DNA of 49,447 nucleotides from Mesorhizobium sp. B2-4-15 (GTDB lineage Bacteria; Pseudomonadota; Alphaproteobacteria; Rhizobiales; Rhizobiaceae): contig NZ_VFUZ01000036.1 in the NCBI RefSeq assembly GCF_006658505.1, positions 1-49,447 on the forward strand. The letters are read 5' to 3'. The notes below the pieces were generated by a model. It made no database searches. It saw nothing but the letters and a program-made list of their open reading frames with translations, and was not told the origin of the DNA. Below are positions 24,401 through 32,571 of the stretch, piece by piece (within the stretch, counting starts at the first letter, position 1; each line of letters opens with the position of its first letter). The position numbers and the translations under genes were made by a program.

Positions 24401-25070
24401 CCAAAACACCGTGGGATCAATGTTCGCAGACTTCAATGGTGATGGGTTTCAGGACCTCTACATACGTCGCGTACAGGATTCGGACCCCAACCCCCTTCCC
24501 GACAAAATACTGTTAAATGATGGGAACGGAAGTTTCACCGATTCTGGCGCCGTGCTGCCCGGTGGACTTGGCTACGAACAGGTCAGCGTTGGTGACGTAA
24601 ATGGCGATGGGAGAGCGGATATTTTACGCGGCAAGGGTTCCGTCGCATCCGCACCAGAGCTGCTTCTAAATGATGGCACTGGTCAAAGCTTTACCCCATC
24701 ATCGCAAGACTTCGGTCCCGGGTTCCATGGTGGTGTCTTGGCCGACCTGGATTCGAGTGGCACGTTGGATCTCTTTTTCTATAACAATGTAACCCAAGCA
24801 AGCGAGTGGTGGTCAAACGACGGAGCTGGAAACTTTTCGTTCGCCGGAGTCATCAAATCCAATGCGCAGGCCAACGCTGCTATTGATGTGAACCATGACG
24901 GAAAACCCGACATCCTTACCTACTACGCTAACACAAACACGTGGGGTGTCCTGATCAATGACGGCACGGCCCATTTCACGGAGGGCAATGGGACAGTCCA
25001 GTTCGGGGGCGGGCCCTCGGGGCTCGGACAATTTGTGGTAGACCCGATCATCCACGATCGCGTCGCCTGA
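21462..25070 (+). CDS. Large secreted RTX/FG-GAP repeat protein
   Basis: 1202 residues, very poor in Lys/Arg and rich in Gly, Asp, Thr and Ser; Cys is absent. Domains in order: RTX calcium-binding nonapeptides (about 25-75: GSGDDVVYGGGGNDQIDGG and similar); an Ig-like VCBS/tandem region (about 150-262, ending TVTVTITGQNDGP); a cadherin-like domain (about 265-380, TATDPDAGDTLTYSISGG); a bacterial Ig-like domain (about 385-490); six FG-GAP/VCBS repeats (about 497-824) with SVLLGNGDGTF and DLNGDG-type calcium loops; and a second FG-GAP block (about 845-1190). It should be a type I-exported extracellular or surface protein that folds with calcium. The exporter and adaptor genes follow directly. 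The role, perhaps adhesion or biofilm matrix, is inferred from domains only. Confidence 0.9.
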   Translation: MAISINGTAGNDHIDKRGFFDNFKITAGSGDDVVYGGGGNDQIDGGSDNDFLDGGGGSDTLVGGSGNDTLAYTMAENAGATDTYDGGSGTADRLRLNLSYNEWIRADVQQDLTTAQTFIQPPGGKSFHFTSFDLTVKNIEYMDVYVNGVKMNLADQAVSLAADSISAPEDGAGSAVNLLSNDSIPDLVKTLTFTQPLNGSVALVTDYSNPSNPIANAIYTSDGAHWQYLAAGQIAHDSFTYTVTDVDGDQATQTVTVTITGQNDGPTITSSGGGNTAAISVVENTTAVTTVTATDPDAGDTLTYSISGGLDGSFFNIDAQTGVLTWKQAPDYERPLDPPYPGSPTAHDELYDVRVRVTDSAGSFDDQLITVNVTDANEDNVAPSVTSFIATDPLVTNGGTVHYTVTFSEAVTGVDASQFALVSSVGVSGASIASVSAVAGSGGTAYTVAVDTGSGDGTVRLDFVGAAVADLAGNVLPGGSLHPQVTYSAAGSATVWVSTADLNGDGQIDLALANAGSGAVSVLLGNGDGSFGAATSYAAGSGAAAIFVGDFNGDAAPDLAVANSGTNTISVLLGQGDGTFAGQTTYAAGAGPYGISGSDVNADGKLDILVPDIASNTVSVLLGNGDGTFQPKVEYATGGSGTSSVAIGDLNADDKVDLAVANTYSNSVSVLLGNGNGTFQAATSIAGIDQARAVAIADVNGDGKSDLIVTDDEYSGSATISVLLGNGDGTFQPHTTFAVGGANPISLSVDDLNDDGRLDVVVQDQGSNSVSVLFGNGDGTFQAPTLYAVGANPVWVATSDLNGDQRPDIAVTNADDGTVSILLNTPPTITGATYSIGTTPPVPEVDLIVDGQFGGGSMFRVGADGSISNTGTFLSNGGQWNYGSAVADFNGDGNGDVFVSGDNGAGHLYFGDGAGSFADSGNSFPGSFQRGASVADVDNDGDQDLFVRNGRNASIMYMNDGTGHFTAGYQYFDLGSNGFYQNTVGSMFADFNGDGFQDLYIRRVQDSDPNPLPDKILLNDGNGSFTDSGAVLPGGLGYEQVSVGDVNGDGRADILRGKGSVASAPELLLNDGTGQSFTPSSQDFGPGFHGGVLADLDSSGTLDLFFYNNVTQASEWWSNDGAGNFSFAGVIKSNAQANAAIDVNHDGKPDILTYYANTNTWGVLINDGTAHFTEGNGTVQFGGGPSGLGQFVVDPIIHDRVA
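22950..23930 (+). repeat. Six tandem coding repeats (FG-GAP)
   Basis: The motif encoding (S)VLLGNGDGTF recurs at about 23020, 23170, 23320, 23465, 23625 and 23775, giving a period of roughly 145-160 bases. Each unit also encodes a D(L/V)N.DG(K/R).DL calcium loop. DNA identity between units is high around the motif and low between, as in a repeat array kept by selection. Confidence 0.85.
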
Positions 25071-25141
25071 AACTCAGGACAATGCGGAGAGCGGAGCGGT
25101 CCTTACACGAGGCCTAGTCTTAGTCTAGCTAGGGGGAGCCG

Positions 25142-27328
25142 ATGAATAGCGTCTTGAGCCGAGCGGACGCGGCCGATCCACATTCGGCGGCCCAGGCGCT
25201 TGATTCTGGCCTCGCTGCCCTTGCCCTGGTCGCCGGCTACTACCGCATCGCCGCCGACATTCAACAGCTGCGCCATCAACTCGCGCTGACGGGGCGCTTC
25301 GCGGCGGCCGAGGATATTGTGCGCGGCGCCAATCGCCTGGAGCTGCGCTCGCGCATCCTGCGCGGCGTCACGGCCAAGCGCCTGGCCGCCGTTCCCTATC
25401 CTGCGATTCTTGGCTTGCGGAACGGGCGCTTCGGCATCCTGGCGGCGGGTTCGGCGAGGGGCCGCGCGCGGCTGATCGATCCTGTTGCGCCCATCGCCCA
25501 CGAACTCGCGATCGAGGAGATCGCGGCGCTGTCGTCCGGCGAAGTGGTGCTCGTGACGCGTCGGCTTGGCGGCGCGGGGACCGATCCCAATACGTTCGGC
25601 TTCCGCTGGTTCCTGCCCTCGATCATGCGTTACCGGCGGCCTCTCGCCCAGGTCGTGGTCGCGTCGCTCTTCGTGCAGCTGTTCGCGCTCATCACGCCGG
25701 TGTTCTTCCAGCTCATCGTCGACAAGGTGCTGGTCCACAAGGGAGTGTCCACGCTCACCGTGCTGATCGTCGGCCTGGTGACGCTGGGACTGTTCGAGAC
25801 GGTCCTGCAATTCCTGCGCACCTATACTTTGAGCCACACCACCAACCGGATGGATGTCGAGCTCGGCCGGCGCCTGTTCCATCACCTCTTCCGCCTGCCG
25901 CTCGCCTATTTCGAGACGCGCGCGACCGGCCAGACGGTCGCACGGGTGCGCGAACTCGAGACGATCCGCAACTTCCTGACCGGACAGGGGCTGACCTCGC
26001 TGCTCGACCTCGTCTTCACTCTGGTCTTCTTCGTCGTGATGTTCATCTATTCGCCGACGCTGACGATGGTCGTGCTCGGCACGATCCCCGTCTATCTCCT
26101 GATTGCGGTGCTGATCCGCCCGGTGCTTCGCGAGCAGATCAACGAGAAGTTCAACCGCAGCGCGCGCTCGCAGCAATTCCTTGTCGAGTCGATCGTCGGG
26201 GCGCCGACCCTGAAAGCGGCGAGCGTCGAGCCGATGATGCAGGCGCAATGGGAGGAGCGGCTCGCTGCCTACGTCCGCACCTCGTTCGACGCCGGCGTCA
26301 CCGGCTCGCTCGGCCAGAACCTCATCCAGTATGTGAGCAAGGTGACGACGGCGCTGATCCTGCTCTTCGGCGCCGAGGCGGTGATCAACGGCGCGATGAC
26401 GGTCGGCGAGCTGATCGCCTTCAACATGATCGCCTCCCAGGTCGTTGCGCCTGTCCTTCGCCTCTCGCAGCTCTGGCAGGACTTCCAGCAAGTCCAGGTT
26501 TCGGTGGCGCGGCTCGGCGACATCCTGAACACGCCGCCGGAACCGGTGCCCCAGAACCTGTTGACGCTGCCGCCGCCGCGGGGCGAAATCGAAGTGCGCG
26601 GCGTATCACTGCGCTATCGGCCCGACGCGACCGAGGCCCTGCGCAACGTCACGTTGTCTATCGGCGCGGGCGAGGTCATCGGCTTCGTCGGCGCGTCGGG
26701 CTCGGGCAAGTCGACGCTGGTCAAGGTGGTACAACGGCTCTATTCGCCGCAGGCTGGGCAGGTGATGCTTGACGGCATCGATATCGCCCAGCTCCACCCA
26801 GGGTGGCTTCGCCGCCAGATCGGAGTCGTGCTGCAGGACAACATCCTTTTCAACCGGTCGATCCACGAAAACATCGCGCTCGGCGATCCCGCTTTGCCGC
26901 GGGCTTTGGTGATACAGGCGGCCAGGCTCGCCGGTGCCGACGAGTTCATCGCACAGATGCCGCAGGGCTATGACACGATTATCGAGGAGCGCGGCGCCAA
27001 CCTCTCGGGGGGACAGCGCCAACGCATCGCCATCGCCCGCGCGCTTTCCACCAATCCGCGCATCCTCATCTTCGACGAAGCCACCTCGGCGCTCGACTAC
27101 GAGAGCGAGCGCATTGTCCAGGAGAATATGCGCTCGATCGTGCGCGGCCGCACGGTACTGATTATCGCCCATCGCCTGGCGGCGGTGCGCCCGTGCACGC
27201 GCATCGTCGGAATGGAAAGGGGCGAGATCGTCGAGATCGGAAGCCATGAGGAACTCCTTGCGCGCGAAGGCGGCCTTTACGCTCGGCTCTGGGCGCTGCA
27301 GTCGGATCAAGCGAGGGTCGGGGCATGA
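25142..27328 (+). CDS. Type I secretion ABC exporter (HlyB type)
   Basis: 728 residues. The N-terminal domain (about 10-140) is a C39-peptidase-like domain without catalytic Cys: DSGLAALALVAGYY has Ala where the Cys should be. It therefore binds rather than cuts its substrate, as in HlyB. The membrane domain follows (about 160-450, around six helices, starting FLPSIMRYRRPL). The ATPase domain has Walker A GASGSGKST (about 518-526), the signature NLSGGQRQR (about 620), Walker B ILIFDEATSALD (about 641) and the H-loop IAHRLA (about 676). It exports the RTX protein encoded 71 bases upstream, in one step across both membranes with the adaptor and an outer-membrane TolC encoded elsewhere. Confidence 0.95.
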   Translation: MNSVLSRADAADPHSAAQALDSGLAALALVAGYYRIAADIQQLRHQLALTGRFAAAEDIVRGANRLELRSRILRGVTAKRLAAVPYPAILGLRNGRFGILAAGSARGRARLIDPVAPIAHELAIEEIAALSSGEVVLVTRRLGGAGTDPNTFGFRWFLPSIMRYRRPLAQVVVASLFVQLFALITPVFFQLIVDKVLVHKGVSTLTVLIVGLVTLGLFETVLQFLRTYTLSHTTNRMDVELGRRLFHHLFRLPLAYFETRATGQTVARVRELETIRNFLTGQGLTSLLDLVFTLVFFVVMFIYSPTLTMVVLGTIPVYLLIAVLIRPVLREQINEKFNRSARSQQFLVESIVGAPTLKAASVEPMMQAQWEERLAAYVRTSFDAGVTGSLGQNLIQYVSKVTTALILLFGAEAVINGAMTVGELIAFNMIASQVVAPVLRLSQLWQDFQQVQVSVARLGDILNTPPEPVPQNLLTLPPPRGEIEVRGVSLRYRPDATEALRNVTLSIGAGEVIGFVGASGSGKSTLVKVVQRLYSPQAGQVMLDGIDIAQLHPGWLRRQIGVVLQDNILFNRSIHENIALGDPALPRALVIQAARLAGADEFIAQMPQGYDTIIEERGANLSGGQRQRIAIARALSTNPRILIFDEATSALDYESERIVQENMRSIVRGRTVLIIAHRLAAVRPCTRIVGMERGEIVEIGSHEELLAREGGLYARLWALQSDQARVGA

Positions 27329-28863
27329 ACGAAAGAACGATACCGCCTCCCCTTCCGGTGCCGGTCGCCCGACCTGCGCCGGTCATCTCCGGTCGCGATC
27401 GCGAATTTCTGCCGGCGGCGATCGAAATCCTGGAAACGCCGGCGCCGCCGCTGCCCGTCGTGACGATGCTGACAATTTGCGCCTTCTTCGCTGCCGCGCT
27501 CGCCTGGTCGTTTTACGGCCGGCTCGACGTGCACGCGGTGGCGCCCGGCAAAATCGACACGGCCGGGCACGCCAAGGTGATCCAGCCGCTCGACCCCGGC
27601 AAGATCGCTGCAATACATGTCGAGAACGGACAGCGCGTGAGGGCGGGAGACCTGCTCCTGGAGATGGATCCCGCGGAACCCGCCGCGGAGCAAAACGCGC
27701 AAAGCGACGCGCTCAATGCCAACCTCGCCGAAAGCGCGCGCCGGCGCCTCGCCATCGCGACAGCGCGCGCCGTCCTGGACGGTCCTGCGAAGTCGGACGA
27801 GGCAAACGCTGGCGAGGTCATCGTCGCACAGCTGGCGCAAGCCGCCGCGGATCCCGAGCCACGAATCATTTGGAGCGTCGCGCTGCCGGAGGCGATCCGC
27901 CTGCGCGAGGCTTCAGTGCTGACGGCCGACCTCAACCAACTCATCGGCGCCTTGCAGAGTCGTGACAAGCAGATTTTGCAGAAGGCGGCGACACGTCAGC
28001 GCCTCGATATGAGCATAGCCTACCAGAACAAGTTGATCGAGACGCTGACGCGACTCGTCAGCACCCGCCAGGAGGCGCTCGATCGCGAAGTCGGCAGCAA
28101 GGTCAATCTCTACGACTCCACGCAGCAGCTGGAGAAATCGCAATCGTCGCTGGCCTCGGACGAGGGGCAACTGATCGAGGCCGACGCCGCGCTGAAAGAG
28201 CTAACGAGCGAGAAGATCATGACGCTCCTGCAATTCATAGCCGATAACGAGAACAAGCTCGCCGACGCCGGACGCAAGGTGGACGAAGCCAAACAGGCGG
28301 TTATCAAAGCGGGCGCGCGCCTCGCGCGCACCAAGCTCTATTCGCCGGCCGATGGCATCGCGCAACAGATCGCCGTGACCACGGTCGGCCAAGTCGTGAC
28401 CACAGGGCAGCAGCTCCTCGTCGTGGCGCCGACGGCGGGCGCGCTGCAGGTTGAGGCGCTCGTCGCCAACCTTGACATCGGCTTTGTCAAGCCCGGCCAG
28501 ACCGCGGTGATCAAGGTCGATACCTTCCCCTTCACCCGTTTCGGCGTGCTGCACGGGACAGTGACGCGCATCGCTTCCGAAGCGGTCGAGGAGCAGGAGG
28601 CCAAGCGTGGCCTCGCCAATGCGGCAGCCTCCGCCAATACGACCAACACCGCGCCCACCAGTCAGGCTGGACAGCCCCAGAGCTTCGTCTTCCCGGTCAC
28701 CATCGCGATCGAGGAACAGGCGATGAACATAAACGGAGGAATGGTCCCTCTGACTTCGGGCATGACGGTGACCGTGGAAATCAAGACCGACAGCCGCCGC
28801 GTGATCGACTACCTGCTCTCGCCGCTAGCCAAGGTTGCTTCGGAGGCGCTCAGGGAGAAATGA
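27325..28863 (+). CDS. Type I secretion adaptor (HlyD type)
   Basis: 512 residues. The short cytoplasmic N-terminus is Pro-rich. One membrane helix (about 48-68, VVTMLTICAFFAAALAWSFY) is followed by the first lipoyl half (DVHAVAPGKIDTAGHAKVIQ and PGKIAAIHVENGQRVRAGDL). A long coiled-coil section spans about 115-330, and then the second lipoyl half (KLYSPADGIAQQIAVTTVGQ) and a C-terminal beta-barrel region (GMTVTVEIKTDSRR, the typical HlyD end). Its ATG overlaps the exporter stop as ATGA, so the two are coupled. No outer-membrane TolC gene follows. Confidence 0.95.
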   Translation: MNERTIPPPLPVPVARPAPVISGRDREFLPAAIEILETPAPPLPVVTMLTICAFFAAALAWSFYGRLDVHAVAPGKIDTAGHAKVIQPLDPGKIAAIHVENGQRVRAGDLLLEMDPAEPAAEQNAQSDALNANLAESARRRLAIATARAVLDGPAKSDEANAGEVIVAQLAQAAADPEPRIIWSVALPEAIRLREASVLTADLNQLIGALQSRDKQILQKAATRQRLDMSIAYQNKLIETLTRLVSTRQEALDREVGSKVNLYDSTQQLEKSQSSLASDEGQLIEADAALKELTSEKIMTLLQFIADNENKLADAGRKVDEAKQAVIKAGARLARTKLYSPADGIAQQIAVTTVGQVVTTGQQLLVVAPTAGALQVEALVANLDIGFVKPGQTAVIKVDTFPFTRFGVLHGTVTRIASEAVEEQEAKRGLANAAASANTTNTAPTSQAGQPQSFVFPVTIAIEEQAMNINGGMVPLTSGMTVTVEIKTDSRRVIDYLLSPLAKVASEALREK

Positions 28864-28964
28864 CGCGATGGTGTATTTATTATGGGCCCTCCCGTCATTC
28901 ATAAGGATTGCCGCTTGGGCCGACCATGGTCGAACTAGGCCCTGCTAGTTTGTCGCGGGGGAAA

Positions 28965-29015
28965 CATAGCCGATCGCATTTTGAGCCTTCATGAACTTTT
29001 CATAGCCGATCGCAT
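28965..29015. repeat. 15-base direct repeat
   Basis: CATAGCCGATCGCAT occurs at 28965-28979 and again at 29001-29015, 36 bases apart, in non-coding sequence after the adaptor gene. It may be a duplication footprint or a binding-site pair. No function can be assigned. Confidence 0.6.
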
Positions 29016-29159
29016 GCCATGAGGGTGCGCGCCGGGCACTTCCGATGTGCCGCCTCAAAGCAAAAAATGGATACGCCATCGAAGCTAGGCGCGTGCCATC
29101 ACAATGATCGCATCGCGTGTTGTCGGCGCGCCGCGTCGGACTTGATCGTTTCAACGACT

Positions 29160-29394
29160 GCTTCGCTGCCCTGATTGATTGGTCATCTCGACCAGCCGCG
29201 CGCTTCTCGGCAGAGGCGAGCTCGCCTTCGAGCCACAGCGCGGCGGCCGCGTCAGCGAAGTGGGAGCGTTGCAAAAAGCCGTCGCGGACCGGGCTTTTGT
29301 GCACGCGCTCGTCGAGGCGAGCCAAAAGGTCTTCGGCGCATGCGAGCGGCCCGATTAGGACCTTCAGGGGCAGGCTGGCAAGATCATAAGCCAT
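29160..29394 (-). pseudogene. N-terminal fragment of a plasmid HTH/DUF1612 protein
   Basis: The frame starts MAYDLASLPLKVLIGPL and continues CAEDLLARLDERVHKSPVRD and FADAAAALWLEGELAS. This is the characteristic N-terminus of the RHE_PE00001-type family (DUF1612 plus helix-turn-helix) found on rhizobial plasmids. Similarity stops at about residue 78. The remaining frame to 28945 is unrelated, and the DNA-binding C-terminus is missing. An 11-base inverted repeat lies upstream at 29479-29508. The family often neighbours plasmid maintenance genes, consistent with the scpB and rep genes that follow. Confidence 0.7.
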
Positions 29395-29478
29395 TGATTC
29401 GATTGTACGTCATCCACGAAACAGAAGTTATCTTGGGTTTTACTTCCGTCACAGGCGATATCCTCGATGATAAAAGTC

Positions 29479-29508
29479 AGTATCGATAAATTATCTCTTA
29501 TCGATACT
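29479..29508. promoter_or_regulatory. Perfect 11-base inverted repeat, candidate operator
   Basis: AGTATCGATAA (29479-29489) and TTATCGATACT (29498-29508) are perfect inverted copies with an 8-base AT-rich spacer. The site lies 85 bases upstream of the HTH/DUF1612 fragment start, so it may be the orphaned operator of that regulator or of a lost divergent gene. Confidence 0.55.
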
Positions 29509-29538
29509 TACATAATAGTCTGTTGATTCGGCTCTTAA

Positions 29539-29790
29539 CCGCAAATCTCGACACTCGACGGGCGCATCTTAGCAGTCGTTACCAGAGCCGACGAGTTTTC
29601 GACCGATCACTTTGCCTATCTCAAACGGCTCGGAAAGGCGATGCCCGGTTCGCAGACCGTCTATTATCTTGAGAATGTTGGTCAGGCTGGCGAGGGAGAA
29701 TTCGTGCAGTTTCCGGTCATTGGAGCATCGCCGACCGCCGGCATTCCGGTTGTCGAACAGATCTGGAAGGTTCTCGGAACGCTCTTCTAG
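29539..29790 (+). pseudogene. C-terminal fragment of an unrecognised protein
   Basis: An 83-codon frame ending at TAG 29788-29790 reads like real protein: RADEFSTDHFAYLKRLGKAM, QTVYYLENVGQAGEGEF and IPVVEQIWKVLGTLF. It follows a TAA and has no good start before the ATG at 29641. I do not recognise the family. It is probably the 3' end of a truncated gene. Confidence 0.4.
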
Positions 29791-29880
29791 GTACATGCCG
29801 CCCACGCGCCCAAACGTCTGTTCACTTGCTATGCGTTGAAATGTGCATATATTGTGCGTATGAGAGGTCGGAGAATTGTC

Positions 29881-30267
29881 ATGGCCCAGGCACAGCTAGC
29901 ACATTCCACGGTTATCTCGGGCTTTGTCGACAGCCTGCAGGAGCCGCGCACTCCTTATATCTCGCCGAAGCGCCTGTCGCAGGCGCTGGGCGTGAAAGTT
30001 GCCAATCTGGCGCAATTGACCGGCGTCCACCGCAACACGCTCCGCAACCCGTCATCGGAGCGCCTGCAGGGCCGGATGCGCGAGATGGTGAAGGTGATCT
30101 CGGCGGCAACGGAGCTCACCGGCGACGTGGACAAGGCAATCTACTGGTATCGCAATGAACCGATCGCCGATTATGGCCATCGCACGGCGGCCGAGCTCGT
30201 CGCGGACGGCCAGGTCGAAGCAGTCCTGGCCTTTATCCGGGATCTCGAGAACGGGGCGCGCGGGTGA
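29881..30267 (+). CDS. Xre/MbcA/ParS-type antitoxin
   Basis: 128 residues. The central helix-turn-helix (about 28-60, SQALGVKVANLAQLTGVHRN) is followed by the DUF2384-like C-terminal part (about 85-125, AIYWYRNEPIADYGHRTAAE), which in this family plugs the active site of the RES toxin. The ATG at 29881 follows a GGAG site; an upstream in-frame ATG at 29836 would run through the promoter. The stop overlaps the GTG of the toxin gene. The complex normally represses its own promoter, and the AT-rich TGCATATATTGTGC at about 29844 is a likely operator region. A truncated near-copy lies at 16742-17035. Confidence 0.92.
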   Translation: MAQAQLAHSTVISGFVDSLQEPRTPYISPKRLSQALGVKVANLAQLTGVHRNTLRNPSSERLQGRMREMVKVISAATELTGDVDKAIYWYRNEPIADYGHRTAAELVADGQVEAVLAFIRDLENGARG

Positions 30268-30797
30268 AGGTCACCCGCGTCGGGCCGGACGAGATCTTCC
30301 ATCGCTATCTGACACCCAAATGGGCCTTCCTGCCCACCAGCGGTGCAGGCGCGGCGATCGACGGCGGGCGCTTCAACCGGCCAGGCGTCGAAGCGCTTTA
30401 CCTGTCCCGCGCTCCTCAGACAGCGTTGGAGGAATACAAGCAGGGTGCCAGCATCGTCCCGCCAGCCACTCTTGCCGCTTACCAGATCACGCTCGCCGAG
30501 GTGGCCGACCTTTCGCAGGGATTCGACCCGGACATCTGGGACGGTGCCTGGCGGGAATGGGATTGTGCCTGGCGCAAGATCGCTCGCATCGACAAGAAAA
30601 TCCCGCCGTCGTGGAAACTTGCGGACATGGTCATCACCGCCGGGCTTCGCGGCATTCTGTTTCCGTCGCTGCGTCATGCCGGCGGCACTAATCTGGTGAT
30701 CTTTCCAGCCAACCTTGTCGACGGCGATCACGTCGCGGTTCACGATCCCGATCACCGACTACCGCACGACCAGTCGTCCTGGTCCTTGAGTCATTGA
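30264..30797 (+). CDS. RES-domain toxin
   Basis: 177 residues with the RES family layout: an N-terminal Arg (FHRYL), KWAFLPTSGAGAAIDGGRFN (Arg and Ser region), VEALYLS with Glu, and a C-terminal NLVIFPANL strand and SSW. Characterised members (MbcT, ParT, Res) consume NAD+ by phosphorolysis or hydrolysis, or modify cellular proteins with ADP-ribose. The GTG start overlaps the antitoxin TGA as GTGA. Its end is 35 bases from the convergent scpB stop. Confidence 0.92.
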   Translation: MKVTRVGPDEIFHRYLTPKWAFLPTSGAGAAIDGGRFNRPGVEALYLSRAPQTALEEYKQGASIVPPATLAAYQITLAEVADLSQGFDPDIWDGAWREWDCAWRKIARIDKKIPPSWKLADMVITAGLRGILFPSLRHAGGTNLVIFPANLVDGDHVAVHDPDHRLPHDQSSWSLSH

Positions 30798-30831
30798 CCG
30801 TCTCTGGGATCGCAAGGCGACAAACGCCCGC

Positions 30832-31533
30832 TCACGACACCTGCTCTTCGACGACATCGTCCTCGCCCTCACTATTAGCCAACCCGGCCGGAATATCCCC
30901 GGCCAAAAGCTTCTCCTTCGACAGCAGCCCGGCGTCCTCGAGCGCTTCGAAATCCGGCAGCTGGCGCAGCGTGTCGAGCCCGAACTGCGACAGAAAATTC
31001 TTCGTCGTCACATAGGTGTAGGGCGCGCCCGGCCGCGGACTGCGCGGCCCCGAGGCGATCAGCTCCTGCCCGCGCAGCACGCCGATCAGGTCGCGTGACA
31101 CCTCCTTGCCGAAAAAGCTCGACAGTTCCGCGCGCGTGATCGGCTGGAAATAGGCAATGCACATCAAAACAAGCGCCTCGGATTGCGACAGCTCTTTTGC
31201 ACCCTCGCCCGCTGCCGTGCCGAAGGCGACGTGGATGGCGTCGCCAAAAACCTTTTTGGTCCGGTGCTGCCAGCCGCCGGCGACCGCCACCAGCTCGTAG
31301 GGGCGGCCGGCGAGCTCGGCGCGGATGTCGTCGATGACCAGCTCGAGATTGCAGTCTTTGCCCACCACCCGCGCCAGCACCTCGCGCGGGACGGGCTCGC
31401 TTGCGGCAAAGATCACCGCTTCGACGCGACCCATCCACTCGCGCCAGCGCAGTTCCGGCGGCAAGTGCTCGAGCTCAGTGTCAAGCAGGGCCGGCTGATC
31501 GTTCGGCTTGCGGCGGGCGGACGCTTCGCTCAT
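30832..31533 (-). CDS. scpB: Plasmid-type ScpB (segregation/condensation protein B)
   Basis: 233 residues. ScpB has two winged-helix domains. Here the first (about 35-110) includes VEAVIFAASEPVPREVLARV and the second (about 115-200) includes LVLMCIAYFQPITRAELSSF, LIASGPRSPRPGAPYTYVTT and FGLDTLRQLPDFEAL. Chromosomal ScpB works with the ScpA kleisin and SMC in condensing and segregating DNA. This copy has an acidic tail (EGEDDVVEEQ) and no scpA or smc neighbour; its only partner is the DUF1403 gene two bases upstream. It may recruit chromosomal SMC-ScpA to the plasmid or act independently; neither is shown by sequence. Confidence 0.9.
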   Translation of the reverse strand: MSEASARRKPNDQPALLDTELEHLPPELRWREWMGRVEAVIFAASEPVPREVLARVVGKDCNLELVIDDIRAELAGRPYELVAVAGGWQHRTKKVFGDAIHVAFGTAAGEGAKELSQSEALVLMCIAYFQPITRAELSSFFGKEVSRDLIGVLRGQELIASGPRSPRPGAPYTYVTTKNFLSQFGLDTLRQLPDFEALEDAGLLSKEKLLAGDIPAGLANSEGEDDVVEEQVS

Positions 31534-31535
31534 CG

Positions 31536-32492
31536 CTAGAGCCCAAACAGCCGGAAGGTGGGGCGGCCCGACAGCTCGCGCACGACACCGAGGTGTTGCA
31601 GCCGCTCGAACAGGCGTCGCGCCGCGAAACGCGACAGGTTTTTGGTCGTCAGCGTGCCCGGCACAGCGTCTTCATTCAGGAGCAAGAAAATCACGTCGCC
31701 GGCGCCTTTCGCGCGCAGCTTTGGCGCCACCGCGAGGAGATTTTCGGCGCGGCGCGACAACTCCGTGGCCAGCCGGCAGGCATCAGCCGCCGCCTGCGCC
31801 AGCGCCACGCAGATCGCCACTTCAAACCCCTCTTCTCCCGGCCGGATCCTTTTGCCGCGCGCGTCCGTCGACCGAAATGCCGGCCCAAAGGCCTGGGCCA
31901 TCAGGAGCGGCAGCGGCCGCGGCCAGCCCAGGCTGTGGGCCAGCACCAGATCGGCCAGCCACCAGGCCGCCAGCTCGAAGTCGGGCCGGATGGCGACGAT
32001 TTGAGCGGCGATCGCCGCGGCGGCGAATGGCGCCGGCCGCTGCGACCCCGCCAGCTTTTCGATCTCCGTGCAGAGGGTGGCGAGTGCGGCGGCGTCCCAA
32101 TGGAGGCCAAGCTGGCCGACGATCTTGTCGAGCCGATCGGCGCTGGCAACGGGCGGTTGCAGCGCGAGCTGCCGCCAAGCGGAAAAAATGGCGCCGGCGG
32201 GCCCGGGATCGGCGCCGGCCGAGCACAGATGCCAGGCATCGCGCAACGCGGCTTCGTCCTCGGCGCGGCCGGCCAGCCGCATGCTGGCGGCGGCACAGCG
32301 AAGTGCCAGCCGCTGGCGCCACGCGCCGGCCCAGGCGGGCTGCGCGCGGGCGAGGCTGTCGAGCGCCCCCAAGGCGGCGCCGGCCTGGAAGGCGGCTTCG
32401 GCATCGCTCGGCGCGCCGCCCAGGGCGAGCGCCCAGGCCGGAACGATCGGCGGCGCGGTAGGGCTGGCGGTCATGGGATCAAGGCGAATCAT
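31536..32492 (-). CDS. DUF1403 family protein, partner of plasmid ScpB
   Basis: 318 residues, alanine-rich and strongly helical, with motifs such as GAALGALDSLARAQPAWAGA, ADRLDKIVGQLGLHWD, FELAAWWLADLVLAHSLGWP and FAARRLFERLQHLGVVRELS. The last looks like a C-terminal winged-helix end. This matches the DUF1403 family that, as I recall, accompanies scpB on rhizobial plasmids; its function is not known to me. It is the first gene of the leftward operon and is separated from scpB by two bases. Position and helical C-terminus would be compatible with a kleisin-like role replacing ScpA, but that is speculation. A strong palindrome lies 80-104 bases upstream. Confidence 0.8.
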   Translation of the reverse strand: MIRLDPMTASPTAPPIVPAWALALGGAPSDAEAAFQAGAALGALDSLARAQPAWAGAWRQRLALRCAAASMRLAGRAEDEAALRDAWHLCSAGADPGPAGAIFSAWRQLALQPPVASADRLDKIVGQLGLHWDAAALATLCTEIEKLAGSQRPAPFAAAAIAAQIVAIRPDFELAAWWLADLVLAHSLGWPRPLPLLMAQAFGPAFRSTDARGKRIRPGEEGFEVAICVALAQAAADACRLATELSRRAENLLAVAPKLRAKGAGDVIFLLLNEDAVPGTLTTKNLSRFAARRLFERLQHLGVVRELSGRPTFRLFGL

Positions 32493-32571
32493 GCTTTTGA
32501 CGGTAAATCGCGCGTGCGCTTTGCGCCATCAATTTCGGCACAAAACGCACAGCTTGTCGTCAGAGAATAAG

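Noticed and set aside
25103..26491. 462-codon frame on the - strand
   Set aside because: Antisense to the ABC exporter. Its Arg/Asp/Glu-rich, low-complexity translation is typical of the mirror frame of a GC-rich gene.
31401..32570. 389-codon + strand frame over scpB/DUF1403
   Set aside because: Mirror frame of two coupled genes; composition is dominated by Arg, Gly and Gln and no motif is visible.
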